From the IMG/VR virus record IMGVR_UViG_3300025030_001282, positions 1 through 64,000 of that record: DNA of 64,000 bases; one strand, given 5' to 3'. Shown piece by piece: positions 24,464 through 33,570 of the stretch (positions within the stretch are counted from its first letter, which is position 1; each line of letters begins with the position of its first letter). The notes below the pieces were generated by a model. It had not been told where the DNA came from, did not search any database, and was given only the letters and a program-made list of their open reading frames with translations. A program made the translations under genes and the position numbers. The DNA is from a virus.

Positions 24464-25063
24464 ATGAAATTGCAGCCGGTCGAATCGACCAATGTTTTTG
24501 CAACCGCGCACGACGGCGACACCATGCACGTCATGTACCTGAACGGAGGCCTCTACGCCTACGCACCGACCACGGCGGCGGACCACCAGAAGCTTAGGGA
24601 GGCCCATAGCATCGGTGCCGCCATCAACCGGCTTCAGAAGACCGTCACGGGGATCAAGGTGGAACTTCCCAAGCTGGACTGGACCGGCGAGAACGACGAC
24701 ATGGGTAACACCACCTGGGAGGCCGCGAGCCCCTACCACGAGGACGGTCACCCCTTCATGTGGCGGATCAAGCCGCGCCTGGGGGACAACAAGGTGGAGT
24801 TCTACGAGTGCCACGACCTGGAGCTGATGGACGAGGAGAGCCCCCAGGGCTGGCCCACGATCGAGGTGGCAAAAGCAATGATCGAGCAGAAGCACGCGGA
24901 GATCATGGAAGCGGAAGGCATCCAGGAATCCCCGAAGCCGACCAAGGATAAATCCCTTTGCGAAAGCTGCGCACCGGACGATGGTCCCTGCGAACTGCAG
25001 CACCACGGCATCGTCGCCATAGGCGGCTCCTGCAACCGCTACAAGGAGGTCACCCCGCTGTGA
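24464..25063 (+). CDS. KTSC-domain protein with C-terminal Cys region, 199 aa
   Basis: AAAGGAG upstream. The first ~50 residues (VESTNVFATAHDGDTMHVMY, LNGGLYAYAPTTAADHQKL, SIGAAIN) fit the KTSC domain, a small fold found in phage and bacterial proteins and fused to RNA-processing enzymes elsewhere. The rest is unassigned, ending in LCESCAPDDGPC, a likely zinc knuckle. GTGA overlap with the next gene. Confidence 0.7.
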   Translation: MKLQPVESTNVFATAHDGDTMHVMYLNGGLYAYAPTTAADHQKLREAHSIGAAINRLQKTVTGIKVELPKLDWTGENDDMGNTTWEAASPYHEDGHPFMWRIKPRLGDNKVEFYECHDLELMDEESPQGWPTIEVAKAMIEQKHAEIMEAEGIQESPKPTKDKSLCESCAPDDGPCELQHHGIVAIGGSCNRYKEVTPL

Positions 25064-25377
25064 AGAAGACGACCACCCTCAAGATACGCAGCTTCGCATG
25101 GCTGCTCCCGTTCGCCATCCCCGCTTTCCTGTTCCTCGCGCTGCCGGTGCTTTTTGAGGCCATCGAGGACTTTTGCTACAAGATGCGCAAGAAGACCGAG
25201 ACGCTCGCCGAGAAGGCAGGAAACTTCTTCCGCCCCCCGGCATGGTGGCCGACGCACAAGCTCCTCGAGGAGCTGAACGCCGAGCGCGAGAGAATCCGCC
25301 AGGAAACCAATCAAAAGCGCCAGGAGAGGATGGTCAGCCGCTGCCAAAGAATCGAGCCGCAGGGAGAGAGCGTATGA
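25060..25377 (+). CDS. Single-pass membrane protein with helical C-terminus, 105 aa
   Basis: GTG start overlapping the previous stop; AGGAGGT upstream. One transmembrane segment at about residues 12-34 (FAWLLPFAIPAFLFLALPV), then a charged helical, probably coiled-coil domain. This resembles an i-spanin layout, but no o-spanin is seen nearby. Confidence 0.6.
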   Translation: MKKTTTLKIRSFAWLLPFAIPAFLFLALPVLFEAIEDFCYKMRKKTETLAEKAGNFFRPPAWWPTHKLLEELNAERERIRQETNQKRQERMVSRCQRIEPQGESV

Positions 25378-25766
25378 AGCTGATCGAGGCCATGAACATC
25401 ACCCGCAACCCGTTCGGGCACCCGGAGCACGTCGTCCGGGAGGCCCGCCTCGCGGTCTGCGATGAACTGGAACTGCTGATGCTGACCGACGAGCAGCGCC
25501 GCCTGCGCCAGGAGCAGACCACCCCGATGAAGACCGCCGAAGGCCGGGTGGTCCTCTACCAGAACAAGACGTTCGGCGTGCAGTTGCTGAACCGGGAAGG
25601 CGAGTGGTCGTTTATCGAGGACAACACGACCGATGGGAAGGCCCGCAAGCTCCTGGTCGATTGGACCGAGAGCACCGGCTGCAGAGGCCGAATGGTAGAG
25701 GTCACCACCATCACCGCCGAGGTTGTAGTCTGGGGCGGAGACAGACAAGAGGACACCGAGGCATGA
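25374..25766 (+). CDS. Hypothetical protein, 130 aa
   Basis: ATGA overlap. Helical N-terminus with FGHPEHVVREARLAVCDELE and a beta-rich C-terminus (RVVLYQNKTFGVQLL, MVEVTTITAEVVVWGG). No family recognised. Confidence 0.6.
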   Translation: MKLIEAMNITRNPFGHPEHVVREARLAVCDELELLMLTDEQRRLRQEQTTPMKTAEGRVVLYQNKTFGVQLLNREGEWSFIEDNTTDGKARKLLVDWTESTGCRGRMVEVTTITAEVVVWGGDRQEDTEA

Positions 25767-26479
25767 GCGACGAACAACAGGAGCTGAACGAGGCGGAAGA
25801 CATGATCCGGCAACTGCGCGAGAACTGCCGGATTCAGACCGAGCGGGCGGACGCCGCCGAGAAGGAGGTCAAGCGTCTGACAACGGAAATTCCGGTCCAG
25901 GCACTTATCACCCTCCCCTCCGGGCTCCCCGCGCCCGTGGAGAAGTATCGGCCCACCATGACCGAGGAGGTGCTGCACTATTGGGCAAAGGATGCCCAGG
26001 CGGAACTGGAGAAGTCGCGGGAGTTGCTGCGCCAGTTCACGGAAATCTGCCGGGAAGGGAACGCCCTCGGGCACCAGAAAACCGCCAAGATCGAAAGCCT
26101 GACCGAGGAAATCCAGCGGCTGCAGGGCCTCATGAGCGAAGCGCTGCACATTGAGAAACTGCACTTCGAGAATGGCAAGCTTGAACTTTCCGGTACCCAC
26201 CCGCTCGGCGAAGCGGTGATCGCTGCCCTGGTATCGGTTTTCGCCTCCTCCTTTTCGGAAAACTACCTTGAGATGCAGGTATACCACCCGGAAGTCGGCC
26301 CGCTCGCGGTCGTACTGCAGCGGCTCGAAGGCAAAACGCCTGCCCAAGTGGCGCAGGAACTGCGAGCGGTTGTCCGAGAGGCCGACGAGTACCTGGATAC
26401 CAACAGCCTGACCAATATCGGCCACGGCAGCATCCTGCACCAGAAGTTCAAGGCAGTCCTGCCGAAGAAGGCCGCGTAG
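25763..26479 (+). CDS. Coiled-coil protein, 238 aa
   Basis: ATGA overlap. Long heptad-like helices in residues 1-40 and 75-130 (AEDMIRQLRENCRIQTERAD, IESLTEEIQRLQGLM), then a mixed region with HPLGEAVIAALVSVFASSF. Possibly oligomeric. No family recognised. Confidence 0.6.
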   Translation: MSDEQQELNEAEDMIRQLRENCRIQTERADAAEKEVKRLTTEIPVQALITLPSGLPAPVEKYRPTMTEEVLHYWAKDAQAELEKSRELLRQFTEICREGNALGHQKTAKIESLTEEIQRLQGLMSEALHIEKLHFENGKLELSGTHPLGEAVIAALVSVFASSFSENYLEMQVYHPEVGPLAVVLQRLEGKTPAQVAQELRAVVREADEYLDTNSLTNIGHGSILHQKFKAVLPKKAA

Positions 26480-27042
26480 TGGCGGAACCGAACTGGAAGG
26501 AGAAGCCCTGGCGTTCCCAGGAATACACCGATTTTATATCAGCCAAGCCGTGCTGCATCAAGAAGACGCCCGGCCCGAACGACCCCCATCACGAGCAGCT
26601 GCCCGGCCACGGCACGATGGGAGGGAAATGCGGGGACGACCGGCAGATACCGCTCCGGCATGACCTACACGTAGAGCTGGAAGCACCAGGGAACAGCCGC
26701 CCGGCCTTTTGGGCAAAGTACGGCGTCGACCCGGAACAGGTGGTCGCCAAGTACAACGCCGAGTGGATCGCCCTGGGGAACAACTTCGACGAGAGCAGCT
26801 CCAAACCAAAACCGAAACGACGGGCGCGACCCGTCAGAGGACGACCGATGGCCAAGAAGAAACCGGAGCCGGAAATAGAGGTGCGGTGTGCGATCTGCGA
26901 CCACCTCCACGGCACCTTCACCAAGAAGACCATACCCAAGGGATTCATCTGCACCAGTTGCAGTACCGGGCAGAAAGTAGAGAAGCCGGATTGGGTGAGC
27001 CACACCAAGAAGCGCAACTACCCCGAGGGAGCGCTGCAGTAG
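26479..27042 (+). CDS. HNH-like (DUF968/DUF1364 type) putative nuclease, 187 aa
   Basis: GTG 26479 overlaps the previous stop. AKPCCIKKTPGPNDPHHEQL, GGKCGDDRQIPLRHDLHVEL and RPAFWAKYGVDPEQV match the phage family of HNH-like proteins (DUF968/DUF1364, NinG/Rap context in lambdoid phages) in which a Cys pair and His residues build the active site. A second zinc ribbon lies at the C-terminus (CAICDHLH, CTSCSTG). It is the last gene before the portal unit. Confidence 0.65.
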   Translation: MAEPNWKEKPWRSQEYTDFISAKPCCIKKTPGPNDPHHEQLPGHGTMGGKCGDDRQIPLRHDLHVELEAPGNSRPAFWAKYGVDPEQVVAKYNAEWIALGNNFDESSSKPKPKRRARPVRGRPMAKKKPEPEIEVRCAICDHLHGTFTKKTIPKGFICTSCSTGQKVEKPDWVSHTKKRNYPEGALQ

Positions 27043-27051
27043 GCAAAAACA

Positions 27052-27066
27052 TTGATATACGCTACA
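27052..27066 (-). promoter_or_regulatory. 15-bp recurrent element, copy 6 (reverse)
   Basis: Reads TTGATATACGCTACA on the plus strand. Its TTGATA is followed after exactly 17 bp by TACTCT (27075-27080), so it can act as the -35 box of a plus-strand promoter for the portal gene. Confidence 0.6.
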
Positions 27067-27080
27067 GCAACAGGTACTCT

Positions 27081-27112
27081 TTGCGGTATTGGCTGGCAAA
27101 GCCTTACCGCAA
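27081..27112 (+). other. Leader hairpin overlapping the portal ribosome binding site
   Basis: TTGCGGTA (27081-27088) pairs with TACCGCAA (27105-27112), with an inner GGCT/AGCC helix. The 3' arm ends within AAGGAG, so folding would restrict access to the ribosome binding site of the portal gene. Confidence 0.55.
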
Positions 27113-27121
27113 GGAGCATTC

Positions 27122-28849
27122 ATGTTGAAACATAGCCTTTCCCTCCAGGGATTGTTTGAAGAATCGATGCAGATGCCGTCGGGGCTGATCGTCCCCAAGC
27201 ACTCGGCCACCGACTTCATCAAGTCACAAGCCAAGGAATTGCGCAAAGAGGAGAACAAGGCCCAATTTTTCTCCAAGTTCGCCCTCGCCCAAAACATGGT
27301 GTCTTACGGAGCCCGCGAAAAGCCCGCAGGCACCCCCATGATGCCCCTCCTCTACGAAGCCGCTGAAAAATCGTTTATCGACGCCATCCTGATCCGCGCC
27401 CGCGTTGACCAGATGAAACGCATCTGGCAGAAGGCCAATAGCGGCAAGGCCAAAGAGGTCGGATTCCGCGTAGTCCACGACCGCCACGACGATCCGGACT
27501 ACAAGGGGAGCAAGAACGACGACGAGCGCTGCAGGGAGATGGAGAAGCTGATCGCCAACCCCACGCCCGCCGAGTACAGCGAGCTGTACCCCCACCAGAT
27601 CAGGCCCCACACCGGCATCAAAGACTTTGTATCCGTCTGCACCAAAGCCGAACTGATCATAGACCGGAAGGTTATGCTGCGCTACAAGCGCCGCGACGGC
27701 CAGGGCTATGCCGCCTACCACTGGCTCCCCGGCGAGACGATCAAGCCCGTGGACGAGAGCCTGAGAGCCTGGGCGAAGAAGAACGAAAAGGACGGGAAGG
27801 TCACCGCCGCCAGCATCGAGAAAATGAGCTACGCGACCGGCTTCGACCTCGCCCGCTCGGCATACGTGCAGCTCGTGGACGGTATGATCGTGGGAGCCTA
27901 CACCGACGAGGAGATCAGCGTCCACATATCGAACCCCTCCGACCGGCTCAACCGGTTCGGCTACGGCACCAGCAAACTGGAGCTCTCCCTGGACGTGACC
28001 ACCACGCTGCTGATGGCCTGGACTTATAACAAGGAGATGTTCAAAACCAACTACCCTGAAGCGATCATGACCATCGCGGGGGACTTTGACGCCGAGGGGC
28101 TCCAGGCATTCAAGCAGCAGATGATGAGCGAGGCGGGCGGAGTCGGGAACAACTGGCGGCTGCCGATCATCCCGGCAGGCGAGATGGACAGCTTCAAGCT
28201 GGAAACCCACAAGCTGCGCGACACACCGAAGGACATGCTGTTCGATACCCTTTTCCGCATGCTGGTCATGTTCAAGGCAGCGGCATACGGAGCCCACCCG
28301 AGCACGCTGAACCTGGAGATGGACTCCGGCCAGGGCGGCGGCTCGCTGAATTCCCCGGACCCGGCAAGCGAGATAGAATTCAGCAAGGAACAGGGACTCA
28401 TGCCCGCCCTGGGCGACCTCTGCGATTGGCAGACCGACGCGATCGTGAAGCCGAGGTACGACGACCTGAAGATTGTTATCGTCGGCCTGAATCCCGAGGA
28501 CGAGAAGCAAGCGACGGAAATCCGAGTACAGAAGGTCGGCAAGTGGAAGACGAAGAACGAGGCCAGGATGGAGGAAGGGGACCAACCGCTGGGTTTCTAT
28601 CTCCCCCCCGAGCAGTACAACAAGCTGCAGGAAGGCGACCCGAAGAAGGAGCAGTACGACGCCAACCCGTGGAACTACCCGGCAGACGTCCCTATCCCCA
28701 ACTACCTCAACACCTTCCAGATGCTGGCACAGCCGCAGGATGATGGAGAGGAGGACGACCAGGGCCAGCCAGTCCAGAAGGCGCTGCGCAAGGCCAAGCG
28801 GCCCGCCCCCGTCAAGTTCCTCCACATCGACCTGGAGGACCAGCTGTGA
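27122..28849 (+). CDS. Portal protein
   Basis: 575 aa, ATG 27122 with AAGGAG. The portal forms the dodecameric DNA channel at the head vertex. Seen here: helical N-terminus, a middle with RLNRFGYGTSKLELSLDV followed by TTLLMAWTYNKEMFKTNYPE (the characteristic G-Y-G-x-S-x-x-E segment of portals), and a Gly/Asn-rich loop. The C-terminal tail has VQKALRKAKRPAP, two matches to the hydrophobic-X-Lys-Ala pattern proposed as the prohead protease site. It lies 22 kb from the terminase, an unusual separation. Confidence 0.85.
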   Translation: MLKHSLSLQGLFEESMQMPSGLIVPKHSATDFIKSQAKELRKEENKAQFFSKFALAQNMVSYGAREKPAGTPMMPLLYEAAEKSFIDAILIRARVDQMKRIWQKANSGKAKEVGFRVVHDRHDDPDYKGSKNDDERCREMEKLIANPTPAEYSELYPHQIRPHTGIKDFVSVCTKAELIIDRKVMLRYKRRDGQGYAAYHWLPGETIKPVDESLRAWAKKNEKDGKVTAASIEKMSYATGFDLARSAYVQLVDGMIVGAYTDEEISVHISNPSDRLNRFGYGTSKLELSLDVTTTLLMAWTYNKEMFKTNYPEAIMTIAGDFDAEGLQAFKQQMMSEAGGVGNNWRLPIIPAGEMDSFKLETHKLRDTPKDMLFDTLFRMLVMFKAAAYGAHPSTLNLEMDSGQGGGSLNSPDPASEIEFSKEQGLMPALGDLCDWQTDAIVKPRYDDLKIVIVGLNPEDEKQATEIRVQKVGKWKTKNEARMEEGDQPLGFYLPPEQYNKLQEGDPKKEQYDANPWNYPADVPIPNYLNTFQMLAQPQDDGEEDDQGQPVQKALRKAKRPAPVKFLHIDLEDQL

Positions 28850-28878
28850 GAACCACACTTTTACAAAGGAGATATCGT

Positions 28879-28956
28879 GTCAACTGGGAATCCAAATGGC
28901 ATAAACACATATATAACAGAGAAGTAAACAGTTCGGCGCAGGTAGTTACTGCATAA
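28879..28956 (+). CDS. Possible micro-gene, 25 aa
   Basis: GTG 28879 sits 5 bp after a strong AAAGGAG and opens a 25-codon frame ending TAA 28956, filling most of the 122-bp gap before the tail-spike gene. The peptide is hydrophilic (STGNPNGINTYITEVNSS). It may be a leader peptide or a remnant of a fibre gene. Confidence 0.35.
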   Translation, partial: VNWESKWHKHIYNREVNSSAQVVTA

Positions 28957-28971
28957 GAGGATGAAAGCAAT

Positions 28972-30501
28972 ATGGCAACCGAATACTCACTCCTAACCTG
29001 CCTTGGCCTCTCCACTGCCGTGACGCTTTCCACCTCTACGGACGCGGTGACACTGGCTAATCACGGGATGCCGGTCGGTCATGCGTTTCGGTTTCTTGCC
29101 ACGTCCACCACTCTCCCTTCTATAGGCGGGGTACAGGTCAGCCCGGACACCACCTATTACGTCTCCGCGAGCTCCCTTGCCGCCGGCACGTTTCTCATCT
29201 CCTCGATGGCAGACGGTTCCGACGCGCTCGACATTACGGCGGCGGGATCTGCTGTCAAGATCGTGGGTGAGTATTGGGCATCGAGGACGGTCGACCAAAA
29301 GGCACGATACGGCACGGCGGGAAGTGAGCGGGTTTATGCGGGGATGAACGCCGCCGATACCGCCATTGACGCCATGACCACCGATTACTCCAAAGACATC
29401 GTGATAGAAGTTTATGACGCTTGGACGGACTACCAGGGCGGTGGTGTCGGTGCCGACTTCGCCTTCAAGTGGCGATCCATGACCGTCCATTCCAAAGTGG
29501 GGACGACGCGAACGCCTGCATATCATGTCGGGGTGTTTGGTGCAGGCTACGTGCTGCAGACTCCGTCCCAGGTGACGCAGCTGCTTTACCGTGGCATGAC
29601 TTTCACCGTTGACGGCTTAGAGTTTTTGGGCACTGCAGCATCACCTACGACCGGAGCGGCAGTCAGAGCATTCGCACTGAATTGTACAGTTCGGAATTGC
29701 CTTGCCTATGGCGGGTACTACGGAATATGGGCTACCGCTGTAGGCGCTGTCGCGCATCACAATGTGGTGATTTCTGCCGTAAAGGGGATACAGCATAATT
29801 CCTCGAATGCTGCGGATACGGCGCAATGCTACAACAACATCGTCGCTAAATGTACCGATGGATTCGTAAATACTGGGGGATCATACACGCCATCCTGGAA
29901 TAACATAGCCATAGGCTGCACAAATCCTTGGTCTGCTGCACCCACAAACTGCTTTCTTGGCAACAATGCTTCTGACAATGGCACACCGTGGGGGACAAGT
30001 CCAGTCACTCTGGCGGCGGACTTTTCAGATTTTATGGACTATGCGAATAACGATTTCCGCCCCGCAACTGCTTCAAAATTGCAGGTCAACTCGGGCATCA
30101 CGTTGGAGGGAGTTGCAACAACAGACATTGCCGATCATACGGTGCCGAACTACCAAGCATCAACTTATCCCAACAACGTTATCGACATCGGTGCCTTTGA
30201 GTTCGACCACGGGGAGGGGCTTGCACCTCAGCAAGTCACCATCTCCCTGACCGGCATGGTCCAGGGCTCCGTTCTCGGCATCTACAAAGACAGCGACGGC
30301 AGCGAGATTGTAGCGCCAACAACCATAGGCGCGTCCGGTTCCCACTCCCTTACCTACAGCTACACCGGAGACACAGCGATCACCGTCAAGGTCCGCAAGG
30401 GCTCCGCTGCGCCGAAATACCTGCCCTATCAATACAGCGGCACCATTACCACTACAGGATTCAGCCTCAACGTCTCGCAGATTCCAGACACGATAGCATA
30501 G
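28972..30501 (+). CDS. Parallel beta-helix tail spike/fibre protein
   Basis: 509 aa, AT-richer than the neighbours. Residues ~205-330 have the repetitive short-strand pattern of right-handed beta-helices (VRNCLAYGGYYGIWATAVGA, HHNVVISAVKGIQHNSSN, QCYNNIVAKCTDGF) as in phage tail spikes and pectate-lyase-fold depolymerases. The last ~100 residues form a separate Ig-like module also suggested in the next gene (ISLTGMVQGSVLGIY against ISVAVSGVVAGDRVLV). Likely receptor-binding or polysaccharide-degrading. No catalytic residues identified. Confidence 0.75.
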   Translation: MATEYSLLTCLGLSTAVTLSTSTDAVTLANHGMPVGHAFRFLATSTTLPSIGGVQVSPDTTYYVSASSLAAGTFLISSMADGSDALDITAAGSAVKIVGEYWASRTVDQKARYGTAGSERVYAGMNAADTAIDAMTTDYSKDIVIEVYDAWTDYQGGGVGADFAFKWRSMTVHSKVGTTRTPAYHVGVFGAGYVLQTPSQVTQLLYRGMTFTVDGLEFLGTAASPTTGAAVRAFALNCTVRNCLAYGGYYGIWATAVGAVAHHNVVISAVKGIQHNSSNAADTAQCYNNIVAKCTDGFVNTGGSYTPSWNNIAIGCTNPWSAAPTNCFLGNNASDNGTPWGTSPVTLAADFSDFMDYANNDFRPATASKLQVNSGITLEGVATTDIADHTVPNYQASTYPNNVIDIGAFEFDHGEGLAPQQVTISLTGMVQGSVLGIYKDSDGSEIVAPTTIGASGSHSLTYSYTGDTAITVKVRKGSAAPKYLPYQYSGTITTTGFSLNVSQIPDTIA

Positions 30502-30510
30502 GAGAGCATC

Positions 30511-31881
30511 ATGGCTATTCAAGACGATTTCAGCCTCAACTACACCACCAAGAAGATCAGCCACGCCAGCGGATCAACCCGCTACACGGTCAACGCCTTT
30601 TACTCCTGGCTCATGGATCTGTTTGACGATGCGGGTCAGATTGACGATTCCGTGCCGGTGAAAGCGAACACCCCGACCGAGTACGAGCTTATCAACGGGT
30701 GGGAGTTCAACGCCGATTCAGATCTGGAGTACCTGTATGGCGGCTCCATCATCGTCAACAAGGGCGGCGGGAATGACATCTGGGCGAACTTCTACACGCT
30801 CGGCTCCATCAATGCAGGGTCCGTGGTCTACTGGCAGCAGGGTGCGGCCCTCGTTGCTTCTCATGCCGGATACAGCACCGGCCATATTGACCAGCTTATC
30901 AAGGTCGCGGCAGCAGGGGTGGACAATGACAGCAAAAAAGTCACCGCCTACATCCGCAACCTGGGCGACAGCTACGACCATTTCCAAGTCACGGCAACGG
31001 CGACCGGTGGACGAAACCCCGTCCCGCTGGCGACCTCCACCGACCTCAACGACGATGCAGCAACGGCGTCCATCGGCACCATGACCGTCGCTTTCGGTAC
31101 GGTCAGCCGGGACATTGGCGACGGCAACGGGGCGCAGAACTACGATGTGGAGGTTGACGCCACCGGCTATACCTGTGCTCAGGCGTACAAACTGCTCAAG
31201 TACCACACGCGCAGGCAAGCAACTGGTGCAGTCGGCACCGGCAACACGACTGCCGGGAGGTTCTACCAGGCTGCAAACGGGGCTTACTCGGCAGTCAAGG
31301 CCGCGCCCTTTGGCACTTTCGCGGGCGGGAAATTCTTTGGTGCTAGAGGCGTCTGGTTGAAAGGGGTTGCCGACCCTATGCAGATGCAGTTGATCGACGC
31401 TGGAGGGACCGTCAGGACGCCGCCCGTATCGATCTCTGTTGCTGTCTCCGGCGTCGTTGCTGGTGACAGGGTGCTGGTTGCCAGATCCTCGGCAGGGACG
31501 GTCAACAAGAGCCAGTTTACCATTGCCAGCGTCACGGCCAATACCATCGTGGCAACGGTGCCGATTCCTACTGACGTACCGGCAACCGGAGTCATCCGCG
31601 TGGGAGACACCCGCTACACCTACAGCGGCAAATCTGGCTCCACGTTCACAGGGGTGGCACCGAATCCGACTGGCAGCACAGGCGACTTCTACGTGCCGTT
31701 GATCGACACCGATGCAGCAGGAACGACTGTGACAGCACCGGCCATAACCTATCTGGCCGATTTCGATGTCATAGCGAGGGTGCGCAAAAAGGGCATCCTG
31801 CCGTTTGAAAACACCGGCTCCGTCACCAACGCCGGATTGACCATCAGCGCAATCAGGACCGCCGACACCATAGCGGTCTAA
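30511..31881 (+). CDS. Phage virion protein, probably fibre/baseplate associated, 456 aa
   Basis: TAGGAGAG upstream. The N-terminal ~130 residues (DDFSLNYTTKKISHASGSTR, YSWLMDLFDDAGQID, TPTEYELINGWEF) form a block seen in structural proteins of several phages. Residues ~300-440 are an Ig-like module (VSISVAVSGVVAGDRVLVAR) similar to the end of the preceding spike. Possibly an adaptor or second fibre subunit. Confidence 0.7.
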   Translation: MAIQDDFSLNYTTKKISHASGSTRYTVNAFYSWLMDLFDDAGQIDDSVPVKANTPTEYELINGWEFNADSDLEYLYGGSIIVNKGGGNDIWANFYTLGSINAGSVVYWQQGAALVASHAGYSTGHIDQLIKVAAAGVDNDSKKVTAYIRNLGDSYDHFQVTATATGGRNPVPLATSTDLNDDAATASIGTMTVAFGTVSRDIGDGNGAQNYDVEVDATGYTCAQAYKLLKYHTRRQATGAVGTGNTTAGRFYQAANGAYSAVKAAPFGTFAGGKFFGARGVWLKGVADPMQMQLIDAGGTVRTPPVSISVAVSGVVAGDRVLVARSSAGTVNKSQFTIASVTANTIVATVPIPTDVPATGVIRVGDTRYTYSGKSGSTFTGVAPNPTGSTGDFYVPLIDTDAAGTTVTAPAITYLADFDVIARVRKKGILPFENTGSVTNAGLTISAIRTADTIAV

Positions 31882-31893
31882 TCGGAGGCTCCA

Positions 31894-32472
31894 TTGATTT
31901 ACGCCTACGATTTCAGCCAGAAGATAATCACCATCGCAGAGAGTCAATCGCCGCTGCTGGTGATTGACCTGCTCTCAGACATCAGGGAAGCGGAAGCATC
32001 CGCCCAAGGGATTACCTATGGAAGCATCGCCAGCGCCAGCGGAAAAGAAAGCCTCGGAAGTGGTGTCAGTGTCGGTGTCACCGTCAACCTACTGGACGAT
32101 TGGCAGATTCGATTCGAGGCGGGAAATTACATCGCCAAAATCTCCGGCGGCAACCTCGTCGGAGGATTCGGTGGAGACCCTGTAGCATACTCAGCGGGGG
32201 TCCAGGTGCTCCTGATTCAGAGTACAGCGTCCACCGTGGTCACGCAGTCAACCGGCAGCGGGTTATCTGCCGAACAGGACGCTACTTTGACGGCGGCACT
32301 CCAGGCGGCGCAAGGGGCGAACACTCAGGCTACCAAGGGCCGCAAGATGCAAACGAACAAGGCCATTGTCTCAGGTGACGGGTTGTTTGTCAGCATCTAT
32401 GACGACGATGGGTTGACGCTGCTCCAGTCGTTCACGATCAGCTCGGACAAGAACACGAGGACACCCGCATGA
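31894..32472 (+). CDS. Hypothetical fibre-region protein, 192 aa
   Basis: TTG 31894 has CGGAGG at good spacing. Predicted beta-rich, with a Gly/Ser linker (TQSTGSGLSAEQDATL) and a C-terminal segment VSGDGLFVSIYDDDGLTLLQ. Gene order suggests a tail-fibre part. ATGA overlap with the next gene. Confidence 0.6.
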   Translation: MIYAYDFSQKIITIAESQSPLLVIDLLSDIREAEASAQGITYGSIASASGKESLGSGVSVGVTVNLLDDWQIRFEAGNYIAKISGGNLVGGFGGDPVAYSAGVQVLLIQSTASTVVTQSTGSGLSAEQDATLTAALQAAQGANTQATKGRKMQTNKAIVSGDGLFVSIYDDDGLTLLQSFTISSDKNTRTPA

Positions 32473-32756
32473 TCTATCCTGACTGGCTAGGGACAGATGA
32501 TGTCTACGATAAGCGTAAACCGGCAGCAGCAGTTGTTGCCCAAATAGCATCCCACGGCAGCAAGATAATTATTAAGGCATACAAAAGCCACCAGATGCCA
32601 GCCGTGGTCACTGCTCAATATCCACGGACAAAGACCACAGCAAAACTGCTAATCGTCGCAGCAATAGCAGTCAGAACAACCGTACTTCAGGGTATCCAAA
32701 TGGCAGGAGGCAGCAGACAGCCCTCACGACTGAAAAGCGTGAAGCAAATACTTTGA
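32469..32756 (+). CDS. Hypothetical protein, 95 aa
   Basis: ATGA overlap. Basic, with IIIKAYKSHQMPAVVTAQYP and a hydrophobic AKLLIVAAIAVRTTVL stretch that might be a membrane segment. Codon use is more AT-rich than average. It could be a fibre chaperone; no evidence for that beyond position. Confidence 0.45.
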   Translation: MIYPDWLGTDDVYDKRKPAAAVVAQIASHGSKIIIKAYKSHQMPAVVTAQYPRTKTTAKLLIVAAIAVRTTVLQGIQMAGGSRQPSRLKSVKQIL

Positions 32757-32771
32757 TCAACAGGAGCGCCA

Positions 32772-33311
32772 ATGCTTACAATAACATTCGAAAACCCTGT
32801 CCCCAGCGCCAATGAGGATGCTGCCATTGGAGTGATTTGGTATGCCTCCATAGACGGTGGTTCATTCGCCGAACTTGGAAGGAGCCTATTAAGCGAAATC
32901 CAAATGGACACTGTGACTGGACAATATATCTGGCAAATGGTTAACGCAGACCCAGCACAGTATCAGTTAATAAAGACCTACAGCGCAGCCGGAGTCCAAA
33001 GTTTTGTAGGGTCGCTCCTGCCCCCCTTGCCGCCAAACCCAAGCCTGCAAAATCTGTTTGGCTACGTGAAAGAGTTGGGCACCGCCTGGGCAAATGGAGA
33101 TGAGGTGGCTGTAAGACCTATGGTCGACCAAACGGCAAACGGCGCACTTCTGACGGCATCCTGCAGGAAAACTGTCGTTTCATCTAATGGTATATTCACA
33201 CTACTTGTCGACAAGGGTGCAAGGGTGATGATTACGATAGGCACCTACTTTAGTAAAGAAATTACGATTACTGAGCATGACACGAGAGATATTACAGAGT
33301 ATTTGAGATAG
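32772..33311 (+). CDS. Hypothetical fibre-region protein, 179 aa
   Basis: CAGGAG upstream. Beta-rich protein with LTITFENPVPSANEDAAIGV, a Pro-rich loop LLPPLPPNPSLQNLFGYVKE and a terminal TFSKEITITEHDTR-like strand pair. AT-rich like the preceding genes. Probably a fibre or spike component. Confidence 0.55.
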   Translation: MLTITFENPVPSANEDAAIGVIWYASIDGGSFAELGRSLLSEIQMDTVTGQYIWQMVNADPAQYQLIKTYSAAGVQSFVGSLLPPLPPNPSLQNLFGYVKELGTAWANGDEVAVRPMVDQTANGALLTASCRKTVVSSNGIFTLLVDKGARVMITIGTYFSKEITITEHDTRDITEYLR

Positions 33312-33324
33312 AGGTGCCCAGATC

Positions 33325-33570
33325 ATGAGTGCTACCATCAGCCATAACCTGGACGACGAGGAGCTGATCAAGGCCCTCGCCGCCCTGGCCGACGACTCCG
33401 GAATAAGCGAGGAGCTGCAGAAGGCCATCAGACGGAAGGCCTGCGACGACGAGCCGAAGGAGCCCAGGCACCCGGCTATGCGGCACCTGTACCGCCTGTT
33501 CCTGCGACAGCACCAGGAGGCCCTGCGGGATATCGAGCGCTACGCGCAGCAGATCATGGAGGAACAGTGA
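33325..33570 (+). CDS. Hypothetical helical protein, 81 aa
   Basis: ATG 33325. Helical, charged: LDDEELIKALAALADDSG, ELQKAIRRKACDD and a terminal ALRDIERYAQQIMEEQ. LQKA fits the proposed protease pattern. GC-rich codons resume here. GTGA overlap with the next gene. Confidence 0.55.
   Translation: MSATISHNLDDEELIKALAALADDSGISEELQKAIRRKACDDEPKEPRHPAMRHLYRLFLRQHQEALRDIERYAQQIMEEQ

Noticed and set aside
27224-28858. 544-codon minus-strand open frame opposite the portal gene
   Set aside because: Shadow of the portal gene; Leu/Val/Gly-rich text without family features.
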